Shown: in pieces, positions 23,801-35,574 of the stretch
Position numbering within the stretch: the first letter of the stretch is position 1
How the letters are laid out: every line of letters starts with the position of its first letter
Source: Phallus indusiatus
Lineage: Eukaryota > Basidiomycota > Agaricomycetes > Phallales > Phallaceae
DNA length: 64,000 nt
NCBI GenBank assembly: GCA_027605045.1
Contig: JAQFWX010000008.1
Coordinates: forward strand, 1,674,001-1,738,000
Direction: 5' to 3'
Notes under the pieces: generated by a model
The model's database searches: none
Told to the model about the DNA's origin: nothing
What the model saw: only the letters and a program-made list of their open reading frames with translations
Program-made: the position numbers and the translations under genes

Positions 23801-26800
23801 GTACCTCTCGGCTGTGTTGGAGAGCTGTTTATTGGTGGACCCCAGGTAGCTCGTGGATATCTGGGCGCTCCCGAACAAACGGCCAAAGTTTTCGTCGATG
23901 ATCCTTTCCGACCTGGTGCTATTATGTATGCTTCTGGGGACCTTGTTCGCATGAGTCCTGTCGATCGGACCATCACATATCTCGGCCGTCGCGACACGCA
24001 AATCAAAATGCGTGGACTAAGAATAGAAATCGGAGAGATCGAGGCTGTATTGAAAGAAGCCAGCACACTCATCGCAAATGCCGTGGTAATTAAGGTAGAT
24101 ATTGGGAAGGAAAGTTTGGTTGCTTTTGTGGAAGTCTCGACCAGTATGGAAACCGACACAATTGTTATCGTGCACGAGGGCTTGGATAACTCTCTAATAT
24201 CGTCATTAAGACATGCTGCTCGACAGAGACTTCCGCCGTATATGGTTCCCAGTATATATGTGCCGCTCAATTGCTTCCCCTCTCAAGCTCGGGAAAACTA
24301 GATCGGAAGGCACTCAACACATTCTTCTATGCCCATCAAGAGGAAATTCGAGACCTGCCGCTCGATTCAGAACAACTATCATCATTGGAGGTACCGCATG
24401 ACGAACTTCAATCGACGTTGAGAGCTCTATGGGCCTCTACTCTGAATCTCAGAGAAGACCTACTAGGTATTGATGACGACTTTTTCGTAGTCGGGGAGAC
24501 TCGATTTCTGCTATACGACTAGCAAGTGCCGCTCGTGACGCAGGACTTTCTCTTCCTGTAACGGACATCATTCGTAACCCGACAATTCGCAAAATGGCAC
24601 AGATTGTTAGGGCTGTTGTTTCCAGCGACGATTATGACGATGACGAGGCGCCCACAGTCACTCTTGATAGGATGGGTCCTAAAGACCTCACATTACTCAG
24701 CCTCAACGAGGATGAACTCGATTCCTTACGCAATGACCTTCTTCCAAAATATGGTCTCTCTGCAAGGTGAATCATCGCTTTTACATCGCTTTTATCCATG
24801 ATCGTTGCTCAAAACATTAATCTTCTAGTGATGTCCTTGATATATATCCCTCAACCGATCTGCAGACAAGCTTTTTGCTAACAAGTATGATCGTTCATGA
24901 GGCATATATTGTCACAATATCTTGGGACCTACCTCCAAATACCGGCGTTGTTCAGCTCCAGAAGGCGTTCGATAATTTCATCAATCACAGCAATGGGATG
25001 ATGCTTCGCACAGTGTTCTTGTTCCATCCCGTTTCAAACAAATGGCTCCAAGTAGTCGTCAAACCTGAAATGAAACGAATGGAATGGGACGTAATCACCG
25101 TTGCGAATGAGGCCGAGCTCTCCTCGCGCGTATCTGAATACGAACATAATCGAGGCAGCCGGCGATTCGAGGATGGGGAGCTTCTTACTCGCGCCTGCGT
25201 CTTCCAAATGGATGGTCATGCTCGGGTCCTTGTTTGGACTATACACCATGCTCTGGTGGACCACTGGACACTGGAACATATGGTGTCTGACATAGACAGC
25301 GTATATGCGAATTATCCTCTTCCAACTCGGCGCTCTTTCAAGCCCATGATTAAATATCTGCAACGCATTGATCATACTAGCGGTGTGGAGTTCTGGCGGA
25401 AACATCTCCACGACGCTTCGCCGACCGTTTTCCTTCAAAATCGTTCCAATGCTCGCCGTATCACTGCTAGTACAATAGTATACCGTGAGATCCAAACGAT
25501 AGACACCAGTCTCATCAACCGCTTCGGTATCATGCCATCGACATTGATAACTTGCGCCTGGTCGATAGTGTTGTCGGCCCATAGCAACACCAACGATGTT
25601 GTTTTTGGACAAGTTCTTTCGGGTCGCAGTATGTATTTCTAACGCGGTGCTAGATTCAGCTTAACGTCGTTTTAGCTGCGCCTATCAAGAATATCGGAAT
25701 CATGACCGGAGTCATGATCAATACTGTTGCCCGTCGAGTTTTGTTAAACCCGACAATTACAGTCCTCGAATTATTGCAGCAAATACAGTCCGAACAAATC
25801 GAGATTAGCAAGCACGAGAGCATTGCTTTAGGGGAGCTACAAGCCGAGGGCATTCCTGTCTCTTCCTTATTTAACACGATTCTTAACTTCAGGAACAAGG
25901 GATTTAATGAGGTGATTGAACGTGATGGACGTCTGTCGGAAGACAGCCTGTTTGCCAAACCCCGGTCAGACGGTCGTGATAGGTATATTATCTCAACTTC
26001 TTAATGCAACTGAAATCTAATTGCATCGTCTAAATTAGGGTCGACTACCCCTTCGTAAGTGATAAAACCGTCACCCGTTGTCCTTTCTTATTTTGTGCAA
26101 GGCCTTGGACATCGACCTCGGATCGACCGACGGTATTTCCATACGCGTACAGTATTCTCCTGAGATCATGTTTGAAGCAGAAGTCAACACATTCTTGGAT
26201 CATTTTGAAACTGCACTACACTTCATCATGAATCACCCACAAAGCTTGGTTGCGGATGTCGAACTCATCAATGATCAAGAGCGACAATTGCTCGTGCCTC
26301 CAGAAAAGTCGCTAGAACTTGACGTTCACGACCAGAAGCCGTGCTGTTCAAATGATCATTCAATTCAGAGCGTCGTTGGATTAATTGAGCTCCAAGTTCA
26401 GAGAACGCCGCAGCGGATTGCCGTAAGTGGATATAATTTTGTTCTAGTTTCAGTCTTACAACATGTTCGCCAGCTTCAATTTGGTCAAGACGTATTTATG
26501 ACGTATCAACAAATGGATTCTCTTGCAAACAATTTGGCTCGGAAGCTTATCAGTAATAATATTGAACGAGGAAACCTTGTCGCGCTTTATATGGACAAGT
26601 CTATTGAAATGTTCCTGTCTATTGTCGCAATACACAAGGCTGGCGGAGGTTATGTCCCGTTGGATCCAGAACATCCTGCCGACCGAATTAATACTATCCT
26701 CGGTCTTTCAAATGCCCCAGTCGTCCTTACATCAAAGGATCTTCAACGACAGCTGGTCTCGATACTTGGCGAAGCTGGTGTTGGTGTAATGGTGGTCGAT

Positions 26801-29800
26801 TTCAGGGAACTATCACCTGAAACCAAGCCTAATGTTGAAGTTACACGCGATGACATATGTCATGTTCTGTTCACTAGCGGTTCAACCGGTATTCCTAAAG
26901 GTTTTGATTCCACTGTTCTGTTGTTTTCTGTCGTTAACCTTGTCTTCGTCTAGGTGTTGTTCTTACACACGGCTCCATCATGGAAAGTGCGCTTGGGTCC
27001 AGAGAGCTCCTGGGTTCTTTTGACGGCCGAGTATTGCAATGTGTAAATTACACATTTGACGTCAGCGTCTGGGTATGCATGATCGATGATTTCCCTCTTA
27101 ATCTCTCCTAAACAGACCATAGGACTGGAGTGTTACATTGACTGGTGGAGGCACGATTTGCATTGTGCCAAAACAGAAGTTGATGGACGATTTGGCCGGT
27201 GTAGCAAATAGCTTCGACATAACTTTACTAGAAGTAACGCCGACTGGTAAGTTAGTTTCATCATCAAGTCTTGCTTTTTTTCATAAATGTTTGCAGTTGC
27301 CGGGCTCTTATCTCCTGAGGAGGTTCCAACCCTTGCCACGATGATATTGGGTGGTGAAATGCTGAGTCCTGAGATTCGTAATAAGTGGGGGAGTGCGTTA
27401 ACACTTATGAACGCGTGCGTAATGTTCTATATCGTATAGAGAGAGTTCATTACTGACTTGTATATTGCAGTTATGGAGCTACCGAGACTGGTACGAATGT
27501 GACTATCATGAGACAAGTTACACCTTCTACCGAAGTCTCTAACATTGGGAGACCGTTTGGTCTTAACCTCATCTATGTCTTGGACGAAAAGTTCAGACCT
27601 GTACCTCTCGGCTGCGTTGGTGAACTTTTCGTTGGGGGACCACAAGTAGCTCGAGGATACCTCAGTGCTCCGGAACAAACTGCGAAAGTTTTCGTCAAGG
27701 ATCCGTTCCGTCCTGGCTCGATAATGTACGCTTCAGGAGATCTCGTCCGGATGAGTCCTGTTGATCGTTCAATTACATATCTTGGCCGTCGGGATACGCA
27801 AGTCAAGATTCGTGGATTGAGAATTGAAATCGGAGAAATCGAGGCAGTCCTTAAGGATGCTAACCCGGATGTAGCCAACGCGGCAGTCGTCAAAGTTGAC
27901 ACTGGCAGTGAAAGTCTAGTGGCCTTCTTGGAATACCCTTCTACTCCGGGAACGGACGATGTCGTTATTGTGAACGATGACCAGCAATTCATTGGCACGC
28001 TCATAACGTCCCTACGACGTGCTGTCCTGCAAAAACTGCCACCATACATGGTACCGAGTATTTATGTTCCGCTCAATCATTTCCCTCTTTCGAGCTCTGG
28101 AAAACTGGATCGGAAGGCTCTAACCGCATTTTACTACGCCAATCATGAAGAGATCAGGGACCTTCAGCTTGACTCAGAACAGCTGTCATCACTCGAGCTA
28201 CCTCATAATGAGCTTCAAGCGACGTTGAGGTCCCTATGGGCAACCATATTGAATCTCGATGAAAGTTTACTTGGGATTGACGACGACTTCTTCATAGTCG
28301 GTGGAGATTCGATCTCTGCTATACGGCTCGCAGGTGCAGCACGTGATGCCGGTCTTTCTCTTCCTGTAACGGACATTATTCGTGGTCGTACAATTCGGAA
28401 AATGGCAGAGGTCGTGCAGTCAGCTACCCCAAGTGATGACTATGACGACGATGAGACACCGGCCGTCACCCTTGACAAAATGACACCCGAAGACCTCACG
28501 CTTCTCAGCGTCGATACTGCGGCACTTGACTCTCTTCGAAGTGATTTGCTTCCGAAGTACAATCTTTCTGCCAGGTGAACTCAACTCTTCCTGCGTCATG
28601 TGCTACCATCATCTCATTCGATGTTTTTTCAGTGACATTCTTGATGTGTACCCTTCCACACCTATCCAGAATAGCTTCCTGTTGACAGGAATGATTATTC
28701 ATGATGCGTATATCGTGACGATGTCATGGGATCTTCCTTCTACAACGGACCCAATGAGGCTGAGAGAAGCGTTGAAGGACTTTGTCAATCAACCCAACGG
28801 AATGATGCTCAGGACGGTGTTTTTATTCGAGCCCGCATCCAACAGCTGGCTTCAGGCTTTAGTGAGACCGGGAAGGAAAGAAATGGAATGTCAAATTGTC
28901 ACTGTGGCGGATGAAAAAGAACTTGAAGTGCGCATCTCTGAATACGAAAATGGTCGAGGCAGTCAGCGGTTCAACGATGGAGAGTTTCTCACTCGTGCAT
29001 GCATCTTCGAATTAAATGGATGTGCACGAGTCCTTGTGTGGACTATGCATCACGCCTTGTCGGATCGTTGGTCAACGGAGAACATGACGACCGACATAGA
29101 ACGCATATATGCGGCGCATCCACTTCCGCTTCGTCGTTCCTTCAAACCAATGATCAAGTATCTTCAGCATATTGATCGCACCAGTGGTATAGAATTTTGG
29201 AGAAAGCATCTGCATAATGCGTCTCCAACACCTTTCCTTCAGGGTCGTTCCAACGCTCGCCGTGTTACTGCCAATACAATTACCCTCCGTGACCTTCATG
29301 GAGTTGACGTCAGCTCTCTTACCCGTCGATATGGTATCATGCCATCAACGCTGATAACTTGTGCTTGGGCGATGGTACTGTCAGCACACAGCAACTCTAC
29401 AGATATTGTTTTCGGGCAGGTTCTCTCTGGAAGAAGTTCGTAAATCTCTATTCAGATCGCACAACCTTCCTTATAAAGTTATTTTATAGATGCTCCTATC
29501 AAAAATATCGGATCGATGACCGGAATCATGATCAATACTATAGCAAGACGTGTCATCTTTAATCCTAAACTTACGGTGCTTGAGATGCTGCAGCAATTAC
29601 AATCGGAGCAGTTCGAGATTGGCAAGCACGAAAGTATCTCCTTAGCTGAGCTACAAGCCGAAGGCATTCCCGTCACCAGCATGTTCAACACTATTCTTAA
29701 CCTCTGGAGTAGAGGACTGGATATTTCTCTAGAAAATGACCTACCCATAGAAGACCGTCTCTTCGGAAAAGCTAGAAAAGATGCTCGAGGACGGTGCGTT

Positions 29801-32800
29801 TTTCCAGCCCGCTAAAAGACTTATGACTGATATTGATGTTTCAGGCTCGATTATCCTCTAGTAAGTAAACATGATTATTCTGGTGATGCTTTTTTTGACT
29901 ATTTGAAAGGTCGTCGATGTGGAATTGGGTTCTACAGATTTTATCTCGATTAGCTCAGTCCACGCCTCCGAAGCTATATCTGACGCGGAAACGCATGTCA
30001 TTCTCGATCATTTCGAGTCTGCTATACGTTCCATGATAGATCATCCAGAGAAGTTGGTCATTGATGTCGAACTTATTAATGATCGTGAAATGCGGATCCT
30101 CGTACCCTCCGATACGATCCCGGAGCCGAACGCGTATAGCCATGCTTTATCGTATCCATACGATAAACGCCTCCTCTCAGCCCAAAGTATGTCCCAGTTG
30201 ATAGAGCTGCAAGTCGAAAAGACCCCCCAACGGATAGCCGTAAGTGAACTCGTTCTGTTTTCTCTCGGTGTGTATATTGATTGGATCATAGCTTCAATTT
30301 GGCCAAGACGTATTTATGACATATAGACAAATGGACTCACTTGCAAACAACATTGCTCGAGAACTCATTCGGAACGGTGTCAAACGAGGGAATCTGGTCG
30401 CTATTTACATGGACAAGTCTATTGAGATGTTCCTATCAATTGTCGCAATACACAAGGCTGGCGGAGGTTATGTCCCGTTGGATCCAGAACATCCGGCTGA
30501 CCGAATTAACACTATCATTGGTCTTGCAAAAGCCCCAGTCGTCCTTACATCAAAGGATCTTCAACGACAGCTGGTCTCGATACTTGGCGAAGCTGGTGTT
30601 GGTGTAATGGTGGTCGATTTCAGGGAACTATCACCTGAAACCAAGCCTAATGTTGAAGTTACGCGCGATGATATATGTCACGTTCTTTTCACTAGCGGTT
30701 CAACCGGTATTCCTAAAGGTTTTGATTCCACTGTTCTGTTGTTTTCTGTCGTTAACCTTGTCTTCGTCTAGGTGTTGTTCTTACACACGGCTCCATCATG
30801 GAAAGTGCGCTTGGGTCCAGAGAGCTCCTGGGTTCTTTTGACGGCCGAGTATTGCAATGTGTAAATTACACATTTGACGTCAGCGTCTGGGTATGCATGA
30901 TCGATGATTTCCCTCTTAATCTCTCCTAAACAGACCATAGGACTGGAGTGTTACATTGACTGGTGGAGGCACGATTTGTATTGTGCCAAAACAGAAATTA
31001 ATGGACGATTTGGCCGGTGTAGCAAATAGCTTCGACATAACTTTACTAGAAGTAACGCCGACTGGTAAGTAGTTTCACCATTAAGTTTTGCTTTCTCTTA
31101 TGATTGCTTGCAGTTGCCGGGCTCTTATCTCCTGAAGAAGTTCCAACCCTTGCCACGATGATATTGGGTGGTGAAATGCTGAGTCCTGAGGTTCGTAATA
31201 AGTGGGGGGATACAATAACACTTATGAACGCGTGCGTAATGTTCTATATCATATAGAATGAGAGTTCATTACTGACTTGTATATTGCAGTTATGGAGCTA
31301 CCGAGACTGGTACGAATGTGACTATCATGAGACAAGTTACACCTTCTACCGAAGTCTCTAACATTGGGAGACCGTTTGGTCTTAACCTCATCTATATCTT
31401 GGACGAAAAGTTCAGACCTGTACCTCTCGGTTGTATTGGTGAACTTTTCATTGGGGGACCACAAGTAGCTCGCGAATACCTCAGTGCTCCGGAACAAACT
31501 GCGAAAGTTTTCGTCAAGGATCCGTTCCGTCCTGGCTCGATAATGTACGCTTCAGGAGATCTCGCCCGGATGAGCCCGATTGACTATTCAATTACCTATC
31601 TTGGCCGTCGGGATACTCAAATCAAGATTCGTGGACTTCGAGTAGAAATTGGCGAGATCGAAGCTGTTCTCAAAGCGGCAAGCACGGATATCTTGAACGC
31701 TGCTGTCATCAAAGTGGACACGGGAAGCGAAAGTCTTGTTGCCTTTTTGGAGTATTCTCCCAGTCCGGACACGACGGATAGTATCGCTATTGTACAAGAG
31801 AACGAGCAGTTCATTGGAACGCTTGTAGCATCGCTGAGACGTGCTGCTCAGCAAAGACTTGCGTCATACATGGTTCCCACTGTATATGTTCCGCTTAATC
31901 GGTTCCCGCTTTCAAGTTCTGGCAAACTGGATCGCAAAACCCTTACTGCGTTTTTCTATGATCACTTGGAGGAAATCAGAGATTTCCGGCTTGATTCCGA
32001 ACTCTTTGCGACATTATCGTCTTTCGAAATGCCACAGGATGAACTGCAAGCTACGCTTAGGACGCTGTGGGCTTCGATATTAAATCTCAAGGAGAATCTC
32101 CTGAGTATCGACGATGAATTCTTTTTGGTTGGAGGAGACTCTATTTCTGCGATTCGACTTGCAAGTGCTGCTCGCGATGCAGGACTTTCATTGCCTGTGA
32201 CCGACATCATTCGTAATCCGACGATCCGTAGAATGGCTCAGATTGTGCAATCGGTCGTTCCCAATAACGACTATGACGACGATGAGACGCCAACGGTCAC
32301 TCTTGACAAGATGTCTCCTCAAGATCTTACCCTCCTAAAACTCAGCAAAGACGAACTCGAATTCCTGCGAAATGACCTACTTGCTAAATCTGGTATCCTT
32401 GCTAGGTAACAGTGCTTTCTCTTTAGGGATGGCTGTAAGCTTTCGAGACTGACAATGCCTTTTTCCTTTCTAGTGATGTCCTGGATGTATATCCAGCGTC
32501 AGCTACTCAGGCCAGTCACTTGTTAGTCGGTATGACGGTTCGCGACGCGTACATCGTTCCACTATCATGGGATCTTCCTCCAAAGACGGAGATCGCAAAA
32601 CTGCAAGAGGCAATTGACACCATTATCAATCAACCTAACGGGATGATGCTCCGGACAGTGTTTTTGTTCCACCCTGTATCGAAGAAGTGGTTGCAGGTGT
32701 TGATTCGACCTGAAGGAAAGCGGATGGAGTGGCAGATCATTACGGTTAACAGTGAAGCGGAACTTGATTCACGCGTATCCGAGTATGAGCTCGGTCGAGG

Positions 32801-33939
32801 AAGCGAGAGATTTGAAGATGGAGAGCTTTTGAGCAGGGGTTGCATCTTCCAGCTGGATGGATATGCGCGCGTTCTTGTCTGGACCGTGCATCACGCTTTG
32901 ATGGATCGATGGTCAATGGAGAATATCACATCTGATGTTGAGCGCGTTTTCGCCAGCTATCCAGTTTCACCACGGAGGTCTTTCAAGCCTATGATCAAAT
33001 ACCTACATCGGGACGACCGTACGTTGGACATCGACTTTTGGAAGAAACATCTGCACAATGCGTCGCCAACACCGTACTTGCAAGGCCGTGAAAGCTCGAC
33101 GGATAGCATCATGTTCCGCGATATTCATATCGACCACATTTCCCTTGTTCGTCGGTTTGGTGTTATGCCATCAACATTGATTACATGTGCCTGGGCGGTT
33201 GTGCTGTCAGCACAGTGCAAGTCCACTGATGTTGTATTTGGACATGTCCTATCTGGTCGAAGTACGTAGAAAGATCTTCCATGCATTTTATTTTGAACTT
33301 GTTACTCAATCGTGTTCTTTTTCAAGATGCACCTATTAAGGATATTGGAACAATGAGCGGAATCATGATTAACACGGTCGCTCGTCGAGTATCGCTCAAT
33401 CCGAAATACTCAGTCCTGGAGACGTTGCAACAAATACAATCGGACCAACTCGAGATTACTAAACATGAGAATCTTTCTTTGGCCGAGTTGGAGGATGAAG
33501 GCGTCCCGGTTTCTACCTTGTTCCACAGCATCCTCAACTTCCGTAACAAGGGATTCAATCAGGTCATAGAACACGATGGAAATTTGATCGAGGACCGTCT
33601 TTTCGCTAATCCTCGAAAAGCATCTCACGGAAGGTACGTTAATTTTTTTTTACAATGAGCTGTGTTAGAATTGTTGGTCTGATTGATTGAAATCCTAGAA
33701 TCGAGTATCCCTTGTGCTTGGACGTAGACCTCCGTCCGACGGGCGTGATCTCCATCAGCTCATTCCATTCTTCTAAAATTATCCCTGAAGCGGAGATGCA
33801 AACATTTTTGGACCACTTTGAGTCTGTTTTGCAGTTCATGATTAGTTATCCAGAGAAGTCGACTTTCGAGCTTATCAGTGATTGGACGGAGCGTCGTCGG
33901 CTTGACACTGATAGTACTGACCAAAGCGTCTCCCAATAA
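17836..33939 (+). CDS. Tetramodular nonribosomal peptide synthetase, (half-C)-A-T-C-A-T-C-A-T-C-A-T-C
   Basis: One intron-rich gene of 16.1 kb, coding for roughly 4,800-5,000 aa. The start MQPADDDNDNH is at 17836 and the stop at 33937-33939. Order: C-terminal half of a condensation domain (17930-18800), A1 18850-20515, T1 20590-20810, C1 21018-22560, A2 22660-24320, T2 24400-24620, C2 24830-26400, A3 26470-28120, T3 28220-28430, C3 28635-30235, A4 30290-31940, T4 32040-32250, C4 32475-33900. A domains activate amino acids, T domains carry them on phosphopantetheine, and C domains join them. There is no thioesterase or reductase; the last domain is C, which in fungal NRPSs often releases or cyclises the peptide. 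Two one-base deletions (24277-24280, 24493-24496) break module 2. No tailoring gene was recognised nearby, and the product cannot be named. Module notes follow as separate entries. Confidence 0.9.
17930..18800 (+). other. NRPS N-terminal half condensation domain
   Basis: FGIDHWQKRF through the bridging segment ending VVFGYVRHSD, then PIGFVQDISFDW and the closing 'FLDHFKVAFENIFSNL' helix. This is the C-terminal lobe of a C domain. The N-terminal lobe with the HHxxxDG site is absent, so it cannot catalyse condensation alone. Such stubs occur at the start of other fungal NRPSs. Confidence 0.7.
18850..22560 (+). other. NRPS module 1 (A1-T1-C1)
   Basis: A1 core motifs: YVPLDPAHP, FTSGSTGVPKG, FDVSVWDW, YGPTEAS, ARGYLGAPEQT, SGDLVRM, GRRDTQIKIRG and SSGKLDRKAL with the catalytic Lys. 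The specificity pocket, read by eye against GrsA numbering, is about D-V-W-E-A-G-V-T-N-K. T1 carries GGDSISAIRL, with the pantetheine Ser codon at 20698-20700. C1 begins DVLDIYPCTALQTSFLVAG; its active-site motif is HHAVADHW (21434-21457), with His in place of the usual Gly after Asp. One intron near 19632 has an unusual GTGGGG donor. Confidence 0.75.
22560..26400 (+). other. NRPS module 2 (A2-T2-C2), frame broken twice
   Basis: A2 has FTSGSTGIPKG, FDLSVWDW, YGPTEAS and GRRDTQIKMRG. The pocket reads about D-L-W-Q-L-G-G-T-Y-K, unlike the other modules. The A10 motif LSSSGKLDRKAL is reached only after a one-base loss in the C run 24277-24280. The T2 motif GGDSIS is broken by a one-base loss in the G run 24493-24496, giving VVGETRFLLYD then stop. 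Downstream C2 is open again; its active-site motif is HHALVDHW (25244-25267). All other core motifs are intact. Confidence 0.75.
26400..30240 (+). other. NRPS module 3 (A3-T3-C3)
   Basis: A3 keeps FTSGSTGIPKG, FDVSVWDW, ARGYLSAPEQT, SGDLVRM and SSGKLDRKAL. The A5 motif is YGATET rather than YGPTE. The pocket reads about D-V-W-E-I-G-A-T-N-K. T3 has GGDSISAIRLAG, Ser codon at 28309-28311. C3's active-site motif is HHALSDRW (29048-29071). The first 1.1 kb of A3 is almost identical to A4, including two introns. Confidence 0.75.
30240..33939 (+). other. NRPS module 4 (A4-T4-C4, terminal)
   Basis: A4 has the same pocket as A3 (about D-V-W-E-I-G-A-T-N-K) and the same YGATET. Its A6 motif is AREYLSAPEQ, with Glu replacing the Gly of ARGYL. 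T4 has GGDSISAIRLAS, Ser codon at 32140-32142. C4's active-site motif is HHALMDRW (32889-32912). The protein ends about 20 residues after the closing 'FLDHFESVLQFMI' helix, with DSTDQSVSQ, so nothing follows C4. Confidence 0.75.
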
Positions 33940-34391
33940 ATCGGGCTCAAAGAAAACAGGGATGGGTCGGGTAGGGTAAATATCTGTGGCTCAAGAAAGA
34001 AAAATTTATGATTCGGAATTTTTTTTTCACTTTTCTTTGTCGAACTTAAACAAACATATTTATTCTTGCGTTTCTTTTTTTTTCTCCTGGTGTATACTTA
34101 TATATATGTACAGTTGCATGATATTGTCTCGGATTTTTTCTTTGGTTATCTGTCATAAATTATTTGTAAATGTCAATTTGATTCTTCTCTAAATGTTTGC
34201 CAGTCATCAGTGTGAACGGTTTCAATTTAAAGGCGTTCGGTTATCCGTCTGAGAGCGAGCTCCCATATCAATGATCCCACGTTGCAAGCGCGCTCACGTC
34301 AAAAGCTGATTGGACGATCTAATCGTTATATATGTATATCTAAATTAAATGTATCTGCCATTCCTCAAGTTCTTCCCGTACTTTTAATCTC
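33940..34391. other. NRPS 3' flank
   Basis: Very AT-rich with long T runs. No gene supported. Likely the NRPS 3' UTR and the promoter of the next small gene. Confidence 0.4.
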
Positions 34392-34958
34392 ATGGCTGTC
34401 ACCGAAACAACAACACACGCTGTACCCATCCCAGTTTGTCCTTTTGAGATCTTCATGAATCCACCCGGAGTATATTGCATATCTCTAGAGATATTAAAAC
34501 GAACCGAGGATATTCCCCTGCCTGAATGGGGTGAGTGTTTATTCCAAAGGTTTTATGCCGGGTGGCGGAGATGCATACATTTGGTTTTGTTTCTCGTTTC
34601 AACAGTGAGAGCGTATCGCAGAATCATTACCTGTTTGAACAACCACGGATTTCATAAAAAAAGAGGGACAAACATTTATTCAAGCTTTCCGAACATTACT
34701 TCTGCATTCTTTGCTTGGAACACCATCATGTCGATGGCGTTCTGTGTTGGGTCGGTCAACCCGGAATTGGTTCCGAAAATGATCGACCAGCTTTGTACCC
34801 GTCGTGATTTCGAAGTGATCATCTTAGATGAGGTGAGTGTAGATTGCCCTTCTCAAAGCTCACCTGCATTTACTGAACCTTTATCATACTGGCAGCTTGA
34901 GAACCAGAATCATTATAACATCGCCGGAAATACCGACCGCCGTCCAAATTCTTTCTAA
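34392..34958 (+). CDS. Unrecognised small protein next to the NRPS
   Basis: An open frame of 188 codons starting MAVTETTTHAVPIPVCPFEI, stop at 34956-34958. The middle and end read NITSAFFAWNTIMSMAFCVG then SVNPELVPKMIDQLCTRRDF, protein-like with a mixed amphipathic composition. Two GT...AG pairs inside (for example GTGAGT near 34832 to CAG near 34895) could be introns, so the true product may be shorter. No domain recognised and no signal peptide. Closeness to the NRPS (about 450 bases downstream, same strand) could mean a cluster member, but nothing in the sequence shows it. Confidence 0.35.
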   Translation: MAVTETTTHAVPIPVCPFEIFMNPPGVYCISLEILKRTEDIPLPEWGECLFQRFYAGWRRCIHLVLFLVSTVRAYRRIITCLNNHGFHKKRGTNIYSSFPNITSAFFAWNTIMSMAFCVGSVNPELVPKMIDQLCTRRDFEVIILDEVSVDCPSQSSPAFTEPLSYWQLENQNHYNIAGNTDRRPNSF

Positions 34959-35574
34959 TTCGTATCCATTGGTTGATTGCCTTTTATATGAGAACATCAG
35001 GTTCAGCATGAGTTTTGCTTTTTTTTAACATTTTAACAAAAAAAAGTGTAATGTTTTGAAACAATGTACGTGCTGACTGTATAAACTGATTGTAGCTATT
35101 TTACTCGGATAGACACACTTATTGTCCCGCATACAACATTTATCTATAGCATCGGTGAAAAGAAGGGGGCTGCACTTTCCTCTTCGCCGTCCGGGCGGTG
35201 GCCGAAATTTGAATTGTCAAGCAAAAAAGAGGGGAACATCGACATGCAGCATTGAAATCTGCTACTGATAATGCTTCTAGTTAGTAGACGAGAGCTCACC
35301 ATCCTTGTTGTTACGTTCAAAAATCAAAAGGTGATCATGAACATATGAAAGGTTCTTCGTCTACAGTCCTTCCTGACACGGCAGGTTTCAAATGTTCTTT
35401 CAGGCCAATTGGTTAAGCAAACTTTGAACGGACGAGGAAGGTTGAAACAAAGATAGTAAATTTATAAGGCATGCGTATACAATAAATATCAGACTGATTT
35501 TTGAAACACGTGAACAAGAATGATCAATAAGATAAGGAGGTTCACAGGGGAAATAATGCTGTTCGGACCTATTT
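34959..35574. other. Intergenic, no gene seen
   Basis: AT-rich spacer between a plus-strand and a minus-strand gene (convergent 3' ends). No ORF with recognisable content. Confidence 0.4.

Noticed and set aside
23608..24270. Minus-strand ORF of 220 codons inside the NRPS
   Set aside because: Antisense to the A2 core motifs; a codon-bias shadow also seen in the other A domains (27573-28049, 31617-31814).
17836..33939. Several separate NRPS or acyltransferase genes
   Set aside because: Breaks between ORFs are short GT...AG introns or the two homopolymer deletions; domain order is continuous and no start or promoter signals separate modules.
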